A stretch of 64,000 nt of DNA from Malachius bipustulatus (lineage: Eukaryota; Arthropoda; Insecta; Coleoptera; Melyridae): NCBI GenBank assembly GCA_910589415.1, contig OU342630.1, forward strand, positions 75,636,186 to 75,700,185. Reading direction: 5' to 3'. Shown piece after piece: positions 24,445 to 37,705 of the stretch. The position numbers and the translations under genes were made by a program. Numbering within the stretch: position 1 is the stretch's first letter; each line of letters begins with the position of its first letter. The notes beneath the pieces were generated by a model. It made no database searches. It saw only the letters and a list, made by a program, of their open reading frames with translations, and was not told where the DNA came from.

Positions 24445-26204
24445 TTTAAATCCCACCTTCCTCGAGTACCTAAAGATTTATTACTAGCAATTCGGAGGTT
24501 GATTCAATTTAAAAGCAATGCTGTCTTCTACGCACCCCCTCATTTAACCGAAATATCCGGACTCAAAAAGTACCCTTCACCCAATTTGATCCAAATTGCA
24601 TTAAATTGACCATTTGGGACTAATAGGACCACTGACAAATTCTGCATCAGGCGCGGGCACAATCAAATTTACTTTTACGATCCGGCCGTTCTAGTGCCAG
24701 TTATAGCCCACCAGGTAGCGCTGCATGCCGGCAATGGGCCCATTATTATGATAATTTGATAACAAGAAGTGAATTTGCTTAACAAAACACACATGCTCGT
24801 TCTGAACTTATTTGAATTTCCATCCCCGTTAAATTATATTTGTACGCAAACTAAAATAGGAAAATCGTTTCAGACTCGCATTTGCATATTGTTTCACAAA
24901 CCTGCCAGCTCGAAAGTGGAAATGTATAATATTATGTCAGAAAACATGTAGAAACGTGATGCCAGGTTAATTTCTTCAAAATGATAACACAGATTCATGC
25001 GATGTTTATTTATTTATAGGATGCAATAAATTAACATATTTTATGCGAGGTAATAAAACGAGCTGTTTAGAATAAGGGATTCGTATATGTATAGAACTTA
25101 CTGCTACAATGAAAAGAAAACCCTGAGATATAAAACTAATTAATCGGCCTGGGAATTATGTATTATTTTATTTTGCAGAAGTGCTTGAAGTTAAACAAAC
25201 AGAAAAACGGATTTGAACTAGTTACCTCGCTATGATTATTGTGGAGTTCTTAGTGATATTCAAATGATATTTTCAAACATGAACACTCGATTTTAGAAGT
25301 TGCCAATAAACTAAGTTACCAGTTTAGTATCTTTCATCTATCTGTAGTAGTCGTGTATATCTTGGCAAAGCAAGCGACACGAACTACAACTTAGAATAGC
25401 GTTGCATTATTTGAAGTTTAATAGTTTCAATTTACGTAAGGATGTAATGCCTCGAGACTGTAAAGTTCCTAAAAGAGTTTTCATCAAATCCTACGAGAGA
25501 TAAAGGGAAGCGAGGAAACTTGCTACTTTTAAAATTTTCAACAGAAAAGATAGAAGGAATGATAAATTATGAGTTTAGTCATCAATCAACACTTTTAATA
25601 ATATTAGGGTCGGATGAACGTTTGCTGAAAAACTAAATAGAGTTTTCTCGACCGGCGATTAAAAATTATCGAACCAGCAGCAGCCAAGAAACTACTTCCA
25701 CGAAAATTAATCATCTTTTAATCTCTATAATCAGTAGAAGGGAAAATATTGCTCGGGGATGAAGTTGTAGTCACCATTTACTGAAATACGCTTATGAACC
25801 AAAGTAATTAATCAATAAAGGCTTTTTATCTAAAACACATCAAGATTCCGTACCAAAACGTCAACAAATGATTAAAATCAAACATTGATTATCTACCAAT
25901 TAAATATACGAATATTTTTATATTCAATTTTCAACAAATCCTGAAAAAATGATTAAGCTCTGAAAATAAACGATTTGACTAATTTGCAGTCTTGTCATCA
26001 GCTTAATATATTTTTAATCTATTCGAGATATACCCAACATTTAATACAGGTCTACCTACAAGTGTAAATAAAAGACAAAAGAACACGAATAACGGAAATT
26101 GTTTGGAATTATAAGAAACAATACAATTAAAATACAATACATTTGGCTTATTAAAGAGCTTCCGCGTTTTAGCAACCTGGTCGCAGAAATGCATGGCATT
26201 AAAT
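24445..26204. other. Unannotated DNA
   Basis: I see no gene. Two short frames (24418-24609, 24769-24951) are not recognisable. A slightly GC-richer patch lies at 24640-24740. Confidence 0.45.
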
Positions 26205-26269
26205 TGTAGACCGCGCGCACTGGGCGACCACAGGCCGCGGCGGCCAGGGTAGCCGCATCATTTTAGGCG

Positions 26270-26830
26270 GAAAAAGGGCAAACTCAAAAGTTAGATGGCG
26301 GCAGAAATTTTTTGTTGGAGTTTTGTTCCCCCTGCCTCAGAGATGCTCAAAGTGCCAAATTATTACAAATCACCCCCAAGAGTTGTCCCCCATCGTGAAT
26401 TTAGGGGTAAGTATGTTTTTACTCATTATCTTAGTAGCTTTTTTTTTTGTTTTGAGCACTGATTTCGAAATCAGTGGGGTATTAAATGTTCTTTTTTAAT
26501 TCGGTTGTTTATAACAAATATACCGCATAACACGCTTCAGCGAAGAGGTTGAAATGCAATTTTTCACTATTTTCTTCGCAATAGTGTACTATACTATAAA
26601 TTGGAAATGAAAAAAATTCAAAAACTACTGATATAATTACACAAAAAAACAAATTCGTCCCCTAAATTCAAGATGACGGACAACGCCTGGGGATAATTTG
26701 CAATAATTTGACACTTAAATAATTATCTCTGAGGAGGGGAGAACAATGCTGCATTAAAATATTTCTGCAACCACTTTTTTGAGAAGACTCTAATAAAACG
26801 ACTGGGCTGAGGTAGTCGGCACGGCAAACT
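26270..26830. mobile_element. Imperfect inverted-repeat element
   Basis: The stretch from about 26300 to 26410 (GTTCCCCCTGCCTCAGAGAT, CCAAATTATTACAAAT, GAATTTAGGGG) is matched in inverted order at 26655-26760, with about 80% agreement by eye. GC-rich segments flank both sides (26210-26260 and 26810-26865). The centre (26420-26650) is A/T-rich. It has no coding capacity. The ends are not well defined, so the boundaries are approximate. Confidence 0.5.
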
Positions 26831-27046
26831 AGAACCGTAGCGGCGCTGAAACGACCGGCTGGTTACATGAAATTCAATGAGCTTTTCAGTTTGACTACAC
26901 TGAAGTGCAGAAGCTCAGTGCGAAACTTCACTATCTCTTCATTAATAATCCGTGACAACTGCTGCAGCACTGATCGACTGTATTAAACAAAAAGTTTTGG
27001 TCGCGAGTATAAATTCCATTGAAAATAAATCAAATAATAACCTATA

Positions 27047-27582
27047 CAGGATGATCCATTTTAATATATTTTTTTAATCATTGAGAAGGGGCATCATTTC
27101 CGGAAAAACGGTTTCAGACACAAGTTATCGGATGGGGATATCGTTTGGAGACAAAAATCACCCCCCACCTTCAGGGGCGGGGGTGACTTTGACGTCTTAA
27201 ATAGAAGCTGAATTTTTTTATTGCGGATCAAATAAGAAACTTTTGTCTAAAGTATTTTTTCATGCGATGCAACTCTCATCCTCTAAAATGCAATCCAAAA
27301 ACCGATTTTTCTATATCCATTTACTTTCTTGGGACTAAAAAACGGCCACCGGGGGAAAATTTAAAGAGGTAAAAGTTATTTGGTTTGGAAAGGGCCACCG
27401 GTTGGACCTGAAAACTACCCCATACCCAATTTCCCCACCCCCATCTTTATGGGTAACTTTTCTATTTGTATTGAAGGTGAGTGGTAGCTTTCCTCCAAAA
27501 TGGATAATTTGTATCTGAAACTTTTTCCGGAAATAATACCCCTTCCCAATGATTTCAAAAAAGATTAAAATAGCTCACTCTG
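27047..27582. mobile_element. Foldback element with CAGGATG/CACTCTG ends (536 bp)
   Basis: Left end TA-CAGGATGATCCATTTTAAT, right end ATTAAAATAGCTCACTCTG-TA. The inverted arms include CATTGAGAAGGGGCATCATTTCCGG against a right-arm copy ending near 27556, and ACCCCCACCTTCAGGGGCGG-type segments. More diverged than its relatives, so older. It is non-coding. Confidence 0.6.
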
Positions 27583-27584
27583 TA

Positions 27585-28639
27585 TAGTGACAATATTGGA
27601 GAAACAAGCAGAAATTCGAACAATGACGCATCTGATTCCATATCTGCTAAATATCGTCGTTTACGGTAATCCCTTCGGTAAGTATGTTTAAAAAGTCCGT
27701 CCGGCCAATGAAATTGAATTTTAATAACAGAATAATTTTCCCAATTCGACCATCGTTTAACTGACGGGTAATAATTTTAAACTGTTCTCGTTTGCTATAC
27801 AAATACACCATTGATTTACGTCATTATCCCAATTGCTTCCCCTCTCTTCATTCCCTCTTTATATTCATTACATTCGTACACAACCCCCACAATTCGCATG
27901 CCTCTGGCCTGCATAACTTTACTGTTATTGTTTGAGGAGTTGATTGAATTTGCAGGTAATCCTTTGTGGGAAAATATTGTTCTGCCCAGAAACAAATAGT
28001 AGCCAATACATATTAAAAATTGTTTTCAGAATGTTTTGAAATTATCGAAGGTGAATGATTCTCAGCCCTTAGAAACTTTCACACCATAATTAGTTTGAAT
28101 GAACGTTCTGAAACGAATTGAATAAAAATTAGTTTGAGAAATATTTTCAAAAATGTAAAATTTTGGTAGCGGTTAGTTATAATAGTTAGTGGTATGGTGG
28201 GAAACGGTTGTGCACCCCAAACGGCTAGGTTACCAACGCCCCTTTTTGTCATTACTGCACCGCATTATGGAACTTCTACTCAAACCTTCTCGACCTTTCT
28301 GTAAAGGTCAGAAGTTGGGACAGACCGAGTCTCCTCTCACACGCTTAAGTCATAAATGCCTGTTCAGAGTGCTGTGACCAGTGAGCACCACGATAAGTAA
28401 TCTGAACTTCTTCCGGTTACATGATTAAGTTCCTTAATTACATGATGGGCACCTTACCCGTTGTTAGGGATAGATGGCATGAGACAACACAGAAAGTAAT
28501 AATTTTATTTATTGTATGTCTCCCTTGATCGTGAAGTGTTTCAGTTCCTAAGGTTTGCATACATCTTGTGGTTATCTTGACGCCAAAACAGAAAAATATC
28601 CAGACTGCAGGTCGGAAAATTTTTGCCTGAATCATGGTC
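27585..28639. other. Unannotated DNA
   Basis: A GC-richer stretch at 28185-28430 carries an open frame (28189-28377, plus) without a known motif. Nothing else is recognised. Confidence 0.4.
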
Positions 28640-28649
28640 GAAGGCAGCT

Positions 28650-28770
28650 ATTATGATAATAATAATTATAATTATAATTAAAATAATAACGTTTATTTCG
28701 TCGATCAACAGAGACCAAACCGGTTCACCTCAGCACCTGCAACCACCCTTGCGGCAAAAATTGTTGAAAA
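28650..28770 (-). mobile_element. Possible LINE 3' end on the minus strand
   Basis: On the minus strand a GC-richer stretch containing GGTGAACCGGTTTGGTCTCT leads into GACGAAATAAACG and then an A/T tail of TTATT/TTATAA repeats (28650-28683). This arrangement resembles the 3' untranslated end of a non-LTR element with its tail. No coding part is attached, so this is a weak call. Confidence 0.25.
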
Positions 28771-31700
28771 TATTTCACCTTTAGCTTCAATTTCTGTTGG
28801 GTGCGAATCAATTCCTGGAAAAACAACGTCTAACAAGATCTAAAGACCCAGGAAAATTAAAATCAAAATCAAGTCTTTAGGTACCTATTTAAAGACTTAA
28901 TTAACTTTTTAAATTTAATTTTACTTTTGATAAATAAATTAAATAAAAATTGAATTAAATTGTTGATAAATTGTATTAACAATTTATGATATCATGGAAC
29001 ATAGAAATTCTACACGGCAATTCTATACCAACTTACAATTTACAAAACAGAATTTGCCGAGGTGAACGGTTTTTAGAGTTATTTTTATTTTATTAAATAA
29101 TGCTGAGCAAAGTCTTGATTTTTTTTAAATATTTTTTTAAATCCAAAAAATTTTAAAAAATTAAGAAAAACAATGTAACACCCAGTAAGAGACTTGAATG
29201 CACTATGTTTTCTCATTAAAAGTGACACGCTTATCCAGCAGGTCAACTCGACCCTGAGCAAGTGCGAGGATTAAGTGTGTATTATCTGTGAATATAAGCG
29301 TTACTTACGAAAATACAAATTAAAGAAGTTCTACCCGTGTTTCTTCTCAGTGTCCCTCTCAAATATATAATAAATTCCTTTCTGCCTAAAAAGAGAAAAA
29401 AAAATCACGCATTTCGACGTTTTTCAAAATAGAGAATAGTTTTAGAGAAAAAGCAATTTAATTTTTATGGGGCTGTTTCTACTGCGTACAATGTGAATTT
29501 TGAATAATCCTCCTTTATGGAGCGGAGTACCTGCGCTCTAAAATGAATACGTTAGTCAAAATTCAGCTTTCTATTAGCATTGATCTGGAGCTTCAGTCCG
29601 TAACTATTTCATGTATTAATATAGATTTGTAACTTTGTCTCAAGATAAACAAAAAAAAAAATGTTACCGTGAAGACATTTTTGACAAAAAAATTGGTGCG
29701 AGTTGACAATTTTAACACATTCATGAACGATTGATTGGCATTTTTATTACCACCTCGTGATTATCATCCATCTAGTATTCTAGCCTTAAACGTTCTGTTC
29801 AAGTAGATCAGAACAGTTTCCCAGAAATAATCCGTCGTCAAAATTCTAAACAGAAGAGGAATAATTGTAAATAAGTGCTTTTCTCAAATTCGGTGCTTTA
29901 TTTCTTAAAAGATTTCTTTACCCTCATTGGTGAACCAAGGAGAAGACTAGTTACAAGATGAAGTATTTTTTAAGATGCATCAATCTTTAATGGAAAATAT
30001 AAAAATTACCGTTTATTCTAGTGTTCACGTTAAGAAATAAGTTGGGGACGATATTGATTTTTAGGAGGCGGTTAGAGACACTGACACTAACCAATTTAAT
30101 AAGCTGACAGAAAGTGAGTTTAAAGCGTATCCCTGTATCAAGAAAATGTCAGATATAATGCAATGAAGCAACAATCTAATCTACCTCTAAATCAGATCCA
30201 CAGGTGTTTCCATTAAATCTACCATGTATTGAGGGTGACATATTTCGACACCCTTACACGGGAGAAAATAGAAAGTACCAAGAAGAAATAGTATCTTAAG
30301 CGATAATTAAATTTTTACTCTTTGCTGGCAGGTGTTAGTTTCAGTTTCTTTCCTCAATAAAGACATACCACCATTACTGTTAGCAATAGCAACAGGTTTT
30401 TTATTTGCGATTCTGTTACTCGACAACTTTTTTATTCTTCTGCTCATTGCTCTTTTTCCTAATAATCGATTAGTTACCAGAGCTTTAGTTTATTGCTTCT
30501 AAACTTTACTATTGATTTTATGTAACCAATGAAGTAGTTAATCAGCCTGTGCTTCTAATTAATTTAAATCAGTCTACTATGTAGCTTGTATAATTCGAAG
30601 GTTTTTCAATTTGTATTAAGGCTCGGTTGTAATTGCGCAGCTATCTTTTAATGGAAACTATTGTTTTTATATTATAATTAAACTTTTTTTTTTCTAGACT
30701 TCAGCTCATAATAGCTGTGATATGCAACTTCTTGCGTTGTTTAAAATCTGCGTAAAATATTGCAAATGTTTTTTCTGGTGAGTTCTTAGTTGAGTTCTTA
30801 GTATGTGATAAACACAAAAGGTCACAAAACCTTTGTATATGCCAAGTGTGGAACTTTAACTGGAATCATTTGGTTTGATTTATCGTTTGAGCTATACACT
30901 ATCACCCATTGTAAAGAAAAACAAAATACCGAGAGCTCTGTATTATGTAATAAAGGATTTGAATTTAGCACACATAACGCCGCAGAGAGGGAAATAGCAG
31001 CGAGATGCTGACTTCAAGATTTCAGACAGAGACAAATAAGATGCTAGTACAAGGCGCGGCAAATCATTCCGGTAACGTTTTTCTGTCGCTCCTGAAGTAT
31101 TTTCAGGTGTGAAAACCGTGGTAAATAAATGACGATAAAGTAAATGCATCAATTTGCTGCACAGTTCTCGATTATCAACGTGGATTGGATAGTATGGGTA
31201 CTGTTTGGGGTGAATATATTAACGTTACAGAATGGCATCCATTAGGGTAATTTTTCACGCATTTAAGGAAACTGTCAACATTATAGGCTTTAGTTAAATG
31301 TACTTCAACGAACTTAAATTTAATTGAGTTTCAAGTTTCCTGTTTTAGTTATGGATAGGTGCTACAAAGTTCAAGTTAATTAAAATTAGGTTTAAGTGCT
31401 GCGATGGAAAATTTTTCCATTTCAGCAAGAAAACAAAAAAATTAATTAAAGGAAGTAGGAGTGTATAATAAGTCAGCCTGAGTTCGAATTATTTTGAGAT
31501 TTGCTCAAATAAGACTCCATTTTATTAACTGACTCTTGTTTACTTAATGAAATTCATTCTTGAATTAGTTTCCTTTAAATCCATGTTGGAAGGATTTTGT
31601 TATTTCATTGGTTGTTTCAATTGTCAGTTACTTACTGTAGGCAATTCACGTAATTGAATCTATCCTAATTTTATGCAAAGGCATTACTAATTTCACAACG

Positions 31701-32639
31701 TACCGTTTCACTGGGCATCTTCACTTTGTGTTTAGTTATTTTGTTTCTGAAATTTTCGTATTTTCAAAATTTCAAGAATTCAAAAAAAATAAATTGAAGA
31801 AAGAATTGTTAGAATAATAAAAGCAGCCTCAGAAAAAAGTATGTTGGTTTGCCATCATTAAAAATTGTTAGGAGTTCTACAGAAGGATGTGTGTAAAATA
31901 TTTAAAAGGCCTAAATTTCTTGTTGATATTAACATTACTGGAAGTGCGCTCTTAAAAATAGGTAAACATGAGTGAGATGTATGTAAAACATATTATGTAA
32001 ATAAATTCTGATTAAAAAAAAATGCCAGATAATTTTTTGTATTTAAATAAGTCCCTTCCCTATCTTCGATTGAAGGAATAAAATAGATCATCTTGAAAAG
32101 GTCAACGTACTTTTAGTCTTTTGACTTTTTTGTTCTGAAAGCAACAACAATTTCTTATTTCCAATGCATTTAGTTGCGAGTAGCTAGTTATAAGTAGTTT
32201 AAATAGGTACATAGTAGCGAGTTACAGCACGTATAAGTAAGCTTTCCGGTCACACGAACGATAACGATAACTTTCAGGAATTGAAGATATCGTTTAGTAA
32301 AAAAACAAAAAAAATAAATAAAGAAATAAAAAAATTTTGAAACCCGCGCAACGACGATGCCGCTGTAGGCAGTCTCGTGCATCGTTTGTCGATACCGCGA
32401 GAAAACTCCGGAGGTGTACGGACACCTAGCTAACCTCCAAAAATTATTTAAGTGGCTAAAGCAGCTTATGAAAAAAAAAACAGAATTTGAGAAACTAATG
32501 CAATAGAACGTAAAATGTACGTAAAATCAAAAAAATCCGGAACAAGTACTTCTATCCTCCCCTAATTTCGTTGGAAATCTTTTTGATCGGTCACTAAAGT
32601 AGTCTATCAGAATTTCACCACAATCAATGATTCCACCAA
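28771..32639. other. Unannotated DNA
   Basis: I see no gene. A long stretch of unremarkable AT-rich sequence with A- and T-runs (for example 29120-29160, 29650-29660, 32305-32330). Short frames at 30805-31152 and 32188-32382 are not recognisable. Confidence 0.45.
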
Positions 32640-34330
32640 GAATAGACGGGACTATTACATCCACGGCTACTGAGAAGGCCAAACTTTTGGCGGGAGTATT
32701 TTCTTCATACTCTTCCGTCGATTTTCAGGGAAGAACCCCGCAAACGATTCCGTTGGTAAAATCCAAAATGCCAGATTAAGTTTTCCGACAGAGTGCCATG
32801 AAGCGCATTATGTTAGCCTCGGACCCAAACAAAGCTTCTGGTTCTGATGACGTTATCGTTCTCAAAAAATGCGTCAGTGAGCTGCCACCTGTTTTCATTC
32901 GACTTTTCAACATATGTCTTATAAAAAGGGAATATTTTCTTCTTGCTGGAAATACGAACGCATCTAGCCTATTCTTAAAAAAGGCAAAAAGACAATGCAA
33001 AATAACTATAGCGACTAACCAATAAGTACTTGGAAGGAGCTAATATAATTAGCGACCACCAGTACGGCTTCCGCAAGCTGAGATCAATAGGTGACCTCCT
33101 CACCTATGAGCTGTGAAATAGCGCAGTCGAGTACCATGGGGAGTCTCGAGGGGTTGCGCTCGATATTTCTAGAGCTTTCGAATTATAGATTGTTGGGAAA
33201 ACTCCAGATTTATAGCATTTCCGTGAAATTCTGCTTGTGACTTGCGCGAGTTATATCGAATATCGTTCCTTGCGGGAAGCCCTCGATGAAGGTCTTTTCG
33301 AAACCTTTTATATCAATGCCGTCGTATCTCAGGGATTCATTTTACTTCCGATTCTTTTGCTCATATATATATCAACGATCTGTTTTAAACAACAAAAAAC
33401 CCTATACAGTTTTGTATACCACTTTGCCGATGACAGCACTCTTATATCATCCCTAGATGGGCGAACATCTGCCTTCGACCACATTCTCGCAGAGGGCAGG
33501 AAGTCTCAATACTCAAGAGATTCCAGCTTGGGGCGACAGAAATCAAGTTCAATTTAATACTAGAAAAACGCAGGCAGTATTTTCTCCAAAAATATTAACG
33601 TTTTGGAGTCAGATGTGGTGATGGCGGGACACTCTCTTCTTCCATCATCATCTTTCGCTTATTTGGCGTGAGCATCGGAGCGAACATATCTTGGGTTGAC
33701 TATGTTCTAGGTATGGCGAAGAGTGCTTCTGAAAAATTTGGAATACTTACCGCACAAAGAAATTTTATACACCTGAACAGCTGCTCCTTTTATACAAGGC
33801 TCAAATACGACCATCCTTGGAGTACTGTTCATATGTTTGTAATTTATCTCCTCAACATACGCTGAATTTACTTTATTCCATCCAGAAAAAAAACATTTAC
33901 TTGACCGGGGACCTGACTTAAAATTTACATACGCTGGAACACCGAAGAAAGGTAGCGGAGCTGAGCCTTTTTTTACGGATATTTCTATGGAAAGTGTTCA
34001 AAAGACGTGCCTCGTTTGATCCCATCTAGACGAACCGCACGTTCGTCAAACCGTAGTAGCTCTCATCCTTATCAGGTTCAGCTCGTTACACCTTGCACCA
34101 CTGTATTTCAGACTCATGTATGATTTGTATGACTCATCATGTATGATCATGTATGTATGATCATGTATGACGCATGAAGACTTCTTTCATGTATTATTTT
34201 TTATATTGTATGTATTATTTATCGTTTCAACGATTCAAATTGTCGTGAATCGATATCCCCGCTCATGCATCGCTCCCAGCGTCGTAGGGATTACCCTGCA
34301 GCTAATGTGCATTTTTAATTTTAAAAAATA
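32640..34330 (+). pseudogene. Jockey/CR1-type LINE RT relic
   Basis: The fragments follow the usual RT order: DPNKASGSDDVIVLKKC at 32823 (template-binding region), ISDHQYGFRKLRSIGDLLTYEL near 33045-33110 across frames, the diverged motif A (ALDISRAFE) near 33152, the region of the GVPQGS box (here VVSQGFILLPILLLIYI) near 33320, and FADDSTLIS near 33421-33440 as the catalytic box. After that come VSIGANISWVDYVLG and later C-terminal blocks down to about 34280. Numerous stops and frameshifts make it non-functional. A CATGTATGAT microsatellite has expanded inside the tail (34106-34180). Confidence 0.8.
34106..34180. repeat. CATGTATGAT-type short tandem repeat
   Basis: Imperfect repeats of CATGTATGAT/GTATGACTCAT units lie inside the LINE relic and interrupt its C-terminal coding region. 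Confidence 0.6.
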
Positions 34331-35515
34331 TGCTTAAAATATACGTAAACATAATTTTTTTTAAGTTCTATTAGCTTGTACATAGGTATATTTTATTTAT
34401 AAAGCTGATAAGTTTTTCCTATAGTCATAAAAAATTAACGTGGAACAACAGGCGCCGTTCCACGTGAATAGTGGTCATCATTTTGCGCTCGTTGAAGAAT
34501 ATAATTACCTAAGCAGAATGTTGATATTTCATTTACTAACTAACCTAAGTGAAATTAAAGATGAAATGGTAATAGGCCAAGAACGAAGAACGATAACGAG
34601 GATGTATTGTAATTCTAACCAATTAATAGCCTTTGGCAGACTATTTATTTTATTTTAGCACCCGGCTTGAAAACATCTACATAATGCGATGAAACAAGCG
34701 GCGGTTCTGGAACTTTTAATGTGCTTAAGATAAAATTTAAATAAAGTTGTCAAATCTATGCAAATGACAGTGCAAACGGTCGGTTCCTAAAATATTGTTC
34801 ATCTCATTTTCCGGGCTTTCTTTTCATATTTCTACAATCATAAGTGGGTTTAGATCGATTTCTCATCTACTTACTCGGATGAACTTCTGTAAACAAATTT
34901 GCAGTGGCTTAAGGTTCCTATTTACATAAAGCGTGCCAATTTGCATTTCTGAACTTCACTCAGCTGTATTCCTGGGATATTTGAAGGTTTTATTACCTCG
35001 ACGCTCACCGGCCCTGTTAATGCCGTGTTCATGTTAACCCAGAAAAAGGAAATTGTCATGATTTAATGAAATGACAGTCGGCTAAGTTTATCGAAGCCAC
35101 CCAATCATTTTAAATAAAGTGTATTTTATATCACTCTTAATATTCATTAAGTAAATAAGCAAATTATATGATATATTATTAATATCATTATATAATTATT
35201 ATATTATATCATTATAAGTACCTATATCATATTATTTAATAAATTTAGCAATAATTTCATAAATAATATCTAAATCTTTGACGCTGTGAATCTTTGAAAA
35301 ATAATGATATTATTTTACATATTTAAGTAGGAGGTAGTATTTGCTCAAGAATATATGCCTATTACATACATCTCTATGTACATAACCAACCTAAATGTTT
35401 CCAGATCTTCGTCTTGGCTGCTGAATCTGCGGAGTAATCTATTAACTCCCCGTAGAGTACCTACAAGGCAAGTAGTGTATGCTCGTCTTTTTTCTTTCAA
35501 AAAGTTATTAATGAT
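34331..35515. other. Unannotated DNA with an AT-rich tract
   Basis: I see no gene. Bases 35160-35290 are almost pure A/T with repeated ATTAT/ATATC words, a low-complexity tract. Confidence 0.5.
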
Positions 35516-36397
35516 CATGGTCGTTTTTTACTGATGCAGCTTGTTTAACCAGCTGCGTTCTGGTTTCAAACGTTGCATTTTTGTGATAAAACAATGACGT
35601 CACGAACTAAAACGCTTAAAGCAGTTTGATTATGGTTTGAACCAATCTTCGAGACCGGTTAGTAGCGTTTTGAGGCGTTTTGAAAGGATTGACAGCTCAG
35701 CATGGAGAGCTAACCCAAATATATTAAAGTTACGAATAATTAAAGTTTAAAGAATAATATTAAAGTTTACGAATAATTACGATGTAAGTACATTCATTCC
35801 GTAGGCCGACATAAAAATGATAAGTCTCGTCAAGATCCTTATCTAAGGTAGGCTTTTTAATAACGGTTAGGTATGTATTAATAGTAATTATTATAACTCG
35901 AATATTATTCTGCGGGATGGCGGTACCTATATTATCCCCTTATTTTAAATATTTTAAGAAAAATGCAGATGAAGACTCCCAACAACAACAAATCATGCCA
36001 ATGCAAAATGTTCTATAATATGAATGCGGAATGCTGTGGGAACGAACTAATCAACTGTGTTATACTTAAGTGTGGTGGGTTTGAATCTAGAACATTGCAG
36101 AATGTCCAGAAGTATGCCAGTCAAAGAAGCAATATCAGAATATTTCTTAAATTAAAATTGAAAAGGGGCATGTGGCATATATTATCTCAACCTCCGTCTT
36201 TGACATTTAATTTTATTGTTAGGTTCAGAACTTGGTTGGGTAGAATCTTTGAATTTGAAAACTTATAGATATGGCATGACTGATGACGGCGGTTTGAAAA
36301 TATTTATTTTCCTGAATATCAAACTATAGTGACGTCATCCGTTAATACGCTTCAAACCAGTGGTTAAACTCGCTGCATCAGTAAAAAACGACCCATG
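35516..36397. mobile_element. TIR-bounded DNA element (882 bp)
   Basis: The left end reads CATGGTCGTTTTTTACTGAT then GCAGC; the right end is the complement of CATGGGTCGTTTTTTACTGA then TGCAGC. Similarity goes on inwards with CTGGTTTCAAACG and TGACGTCAC on both sides, giving TIRs of about 90 bp at decreasing identity. The inner frame at 35963-36268 (plus, true ATG, 101 codons, Cys-rich near its start) does not resemble a known transposase. I could not fix a target duplication. Non-autonomous, or carrying an unknown gene. Confidence 0.6.
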
Positions 36398-36880
36398 TTC
36401 GACTTACCCATATCCAACACGCTAAGCTAACAATACCGGACACTTCCATATACCTAATGCATTTTGCTGATCTAGGATAACTGCAGCAATGCCGCCAAGC
36501 GTTTGTGGGTGAAAATAATTGTCGTTCGATTTAAGATAGAGTCTCTGGTAGTGCTATAGCTGAGCGTATTTTGCCCATAGGTATTATTCTCCATTCCAAC
36601 TAGAAACAACAGGAGGAGCTCAGAAGATGTTCATAAGCCTCAATAGTCTTATTGGCCCTAATGGATCAATTGGCAACAGTACAGCGCCCTTCTCCAACCT
36701 GGAAGGGACTAACTACCATCGAAACATTCATGCGTTGCCATGGATCAATAGTTTGTAACGTACATTTTGTACGTACCGGCTAAATGTCAGCGACACGGAG
36801 ACAACTGCGGTGCGCGCGCAGTAAGTGAGTGATGGTGGTTTTTAGTGCGACGCAAACACGGCCGGCTGGAGGCCTCGAGT

Positions 36881-36924
36881 TCGTCGACTTCGACTGTCGA
36901 GTCTCGTCGACCTCGACTGTCGAG
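36881..36924. repeat. Two-copy 23-bp tandem repeat
   Basis: TCGTCGACTTCGACTGTCGA is repeated with one change after 23 bp. It includes SalI-like GTCGAC palindromes and is followed by GGTTCGATCC, which resembles a pol III B box, but no matching A box was found. Confidence 0.7.
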
Positions 36925-37362
36925 GTTCGATCCGGTACGCAGATACCTGTGATTTCACCTTTCTTTCCTCTCCTGGAATTCGCTAGAGGAAGATCGTTTC
37001 CGCAAACACCTGGAATTTTTAGCGAAATGGCGTCGTGAACTTTCACGTAAATTATTATAAACATCACCCACGTTTTTGGCTTGGTGAGTGTCGTAAAATG
37101 ATTTTATTAATTGTGCTGGAATTATACAGATCATATTTTGTTAATACAATATGCTATTTTTAATTACAGCTTTTAAATCCTAACGAGTTTCGCTCCGCTG
37201 ATAAAATTTTGCCGATCACATTTTGATCTCACCTTATCTTGAGGACGGGACATAATTTTATGTACCCTTGGCAAGCAGACTCGATCGGACCGTTCATTAA
37301 TACAAGAGTGTCTTTGATACATAATGAAATTGCAGCTTTTTCCTGGGTGGCAACTTTTTCTC

Positions 37363-37415
37363 CCGGAATCAACTCTTTGACCGGAATCAATTTTTCCCCG
37401 GAATCAACTCTTTCC
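37363..37415. repeat. Three-copy 17-18-bp tandem repeat
   Basis: CCGGAATCAACTCTTT occurs three times (37363, 37381 diverged, 37398). Confidence 0.7.
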
Positions 37416-37705
37416 TGGAAGCCACTTCTTCGTACGGACGCAAGTTTCCTGGAAGCAAGGTTTCTCTTCAAACAAGAAGGCAGCACATATTGGTTGTACC
37501 TGAGACCAAGTTTACCACCAGCTAAACTTCCACCCTCGCACCGGAGACCCTACGAAGCTAAGTGCCTTTGCCTACCAAGTTTCAACCGATCAGTTCATTC
37601 GGATATACTACACGCTCTTGTTCCTTATTGTTGTTAACCGTGCTCAAGTCAAGATTCTGCGATAATAGCTGTGATTTTATTTTAATAAAGAGTACCTGTT
37701 GTTCT

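Larger units (their letters stand above)
36755..37705 (+). other. GC-rich segment with splice and poly(A) signals
   Basis: This block has promoter-like GC content at its start (GCGGTGCGCGCGCAG), a clean donor TTG|GTGAGT at 37084, an acceptor TTTTTAATTACAG at 37169 (86-bp intron) and AATAAA at 37684-37689. Open frames exist (36829-37038; 37239-37637) but none joins convincingly across the intron and none is recognised. It could be a short transcript, a long terminal repeat beginning TGTAACGTAC at 36755, or part of an unknown element. Confidence 0.3.

Noticed and set aside
35160..35290. Possible replication origin or matrix-attachment region
   Set aside because: Only A/T richness supports it; such tracts are common in this sequence.
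36924..36934. GGTTCGATCC, a possible pol III B box
   Set aside because: No matching A box at proper distance and no cloverleaf; it is part of a local tandem repeat region.
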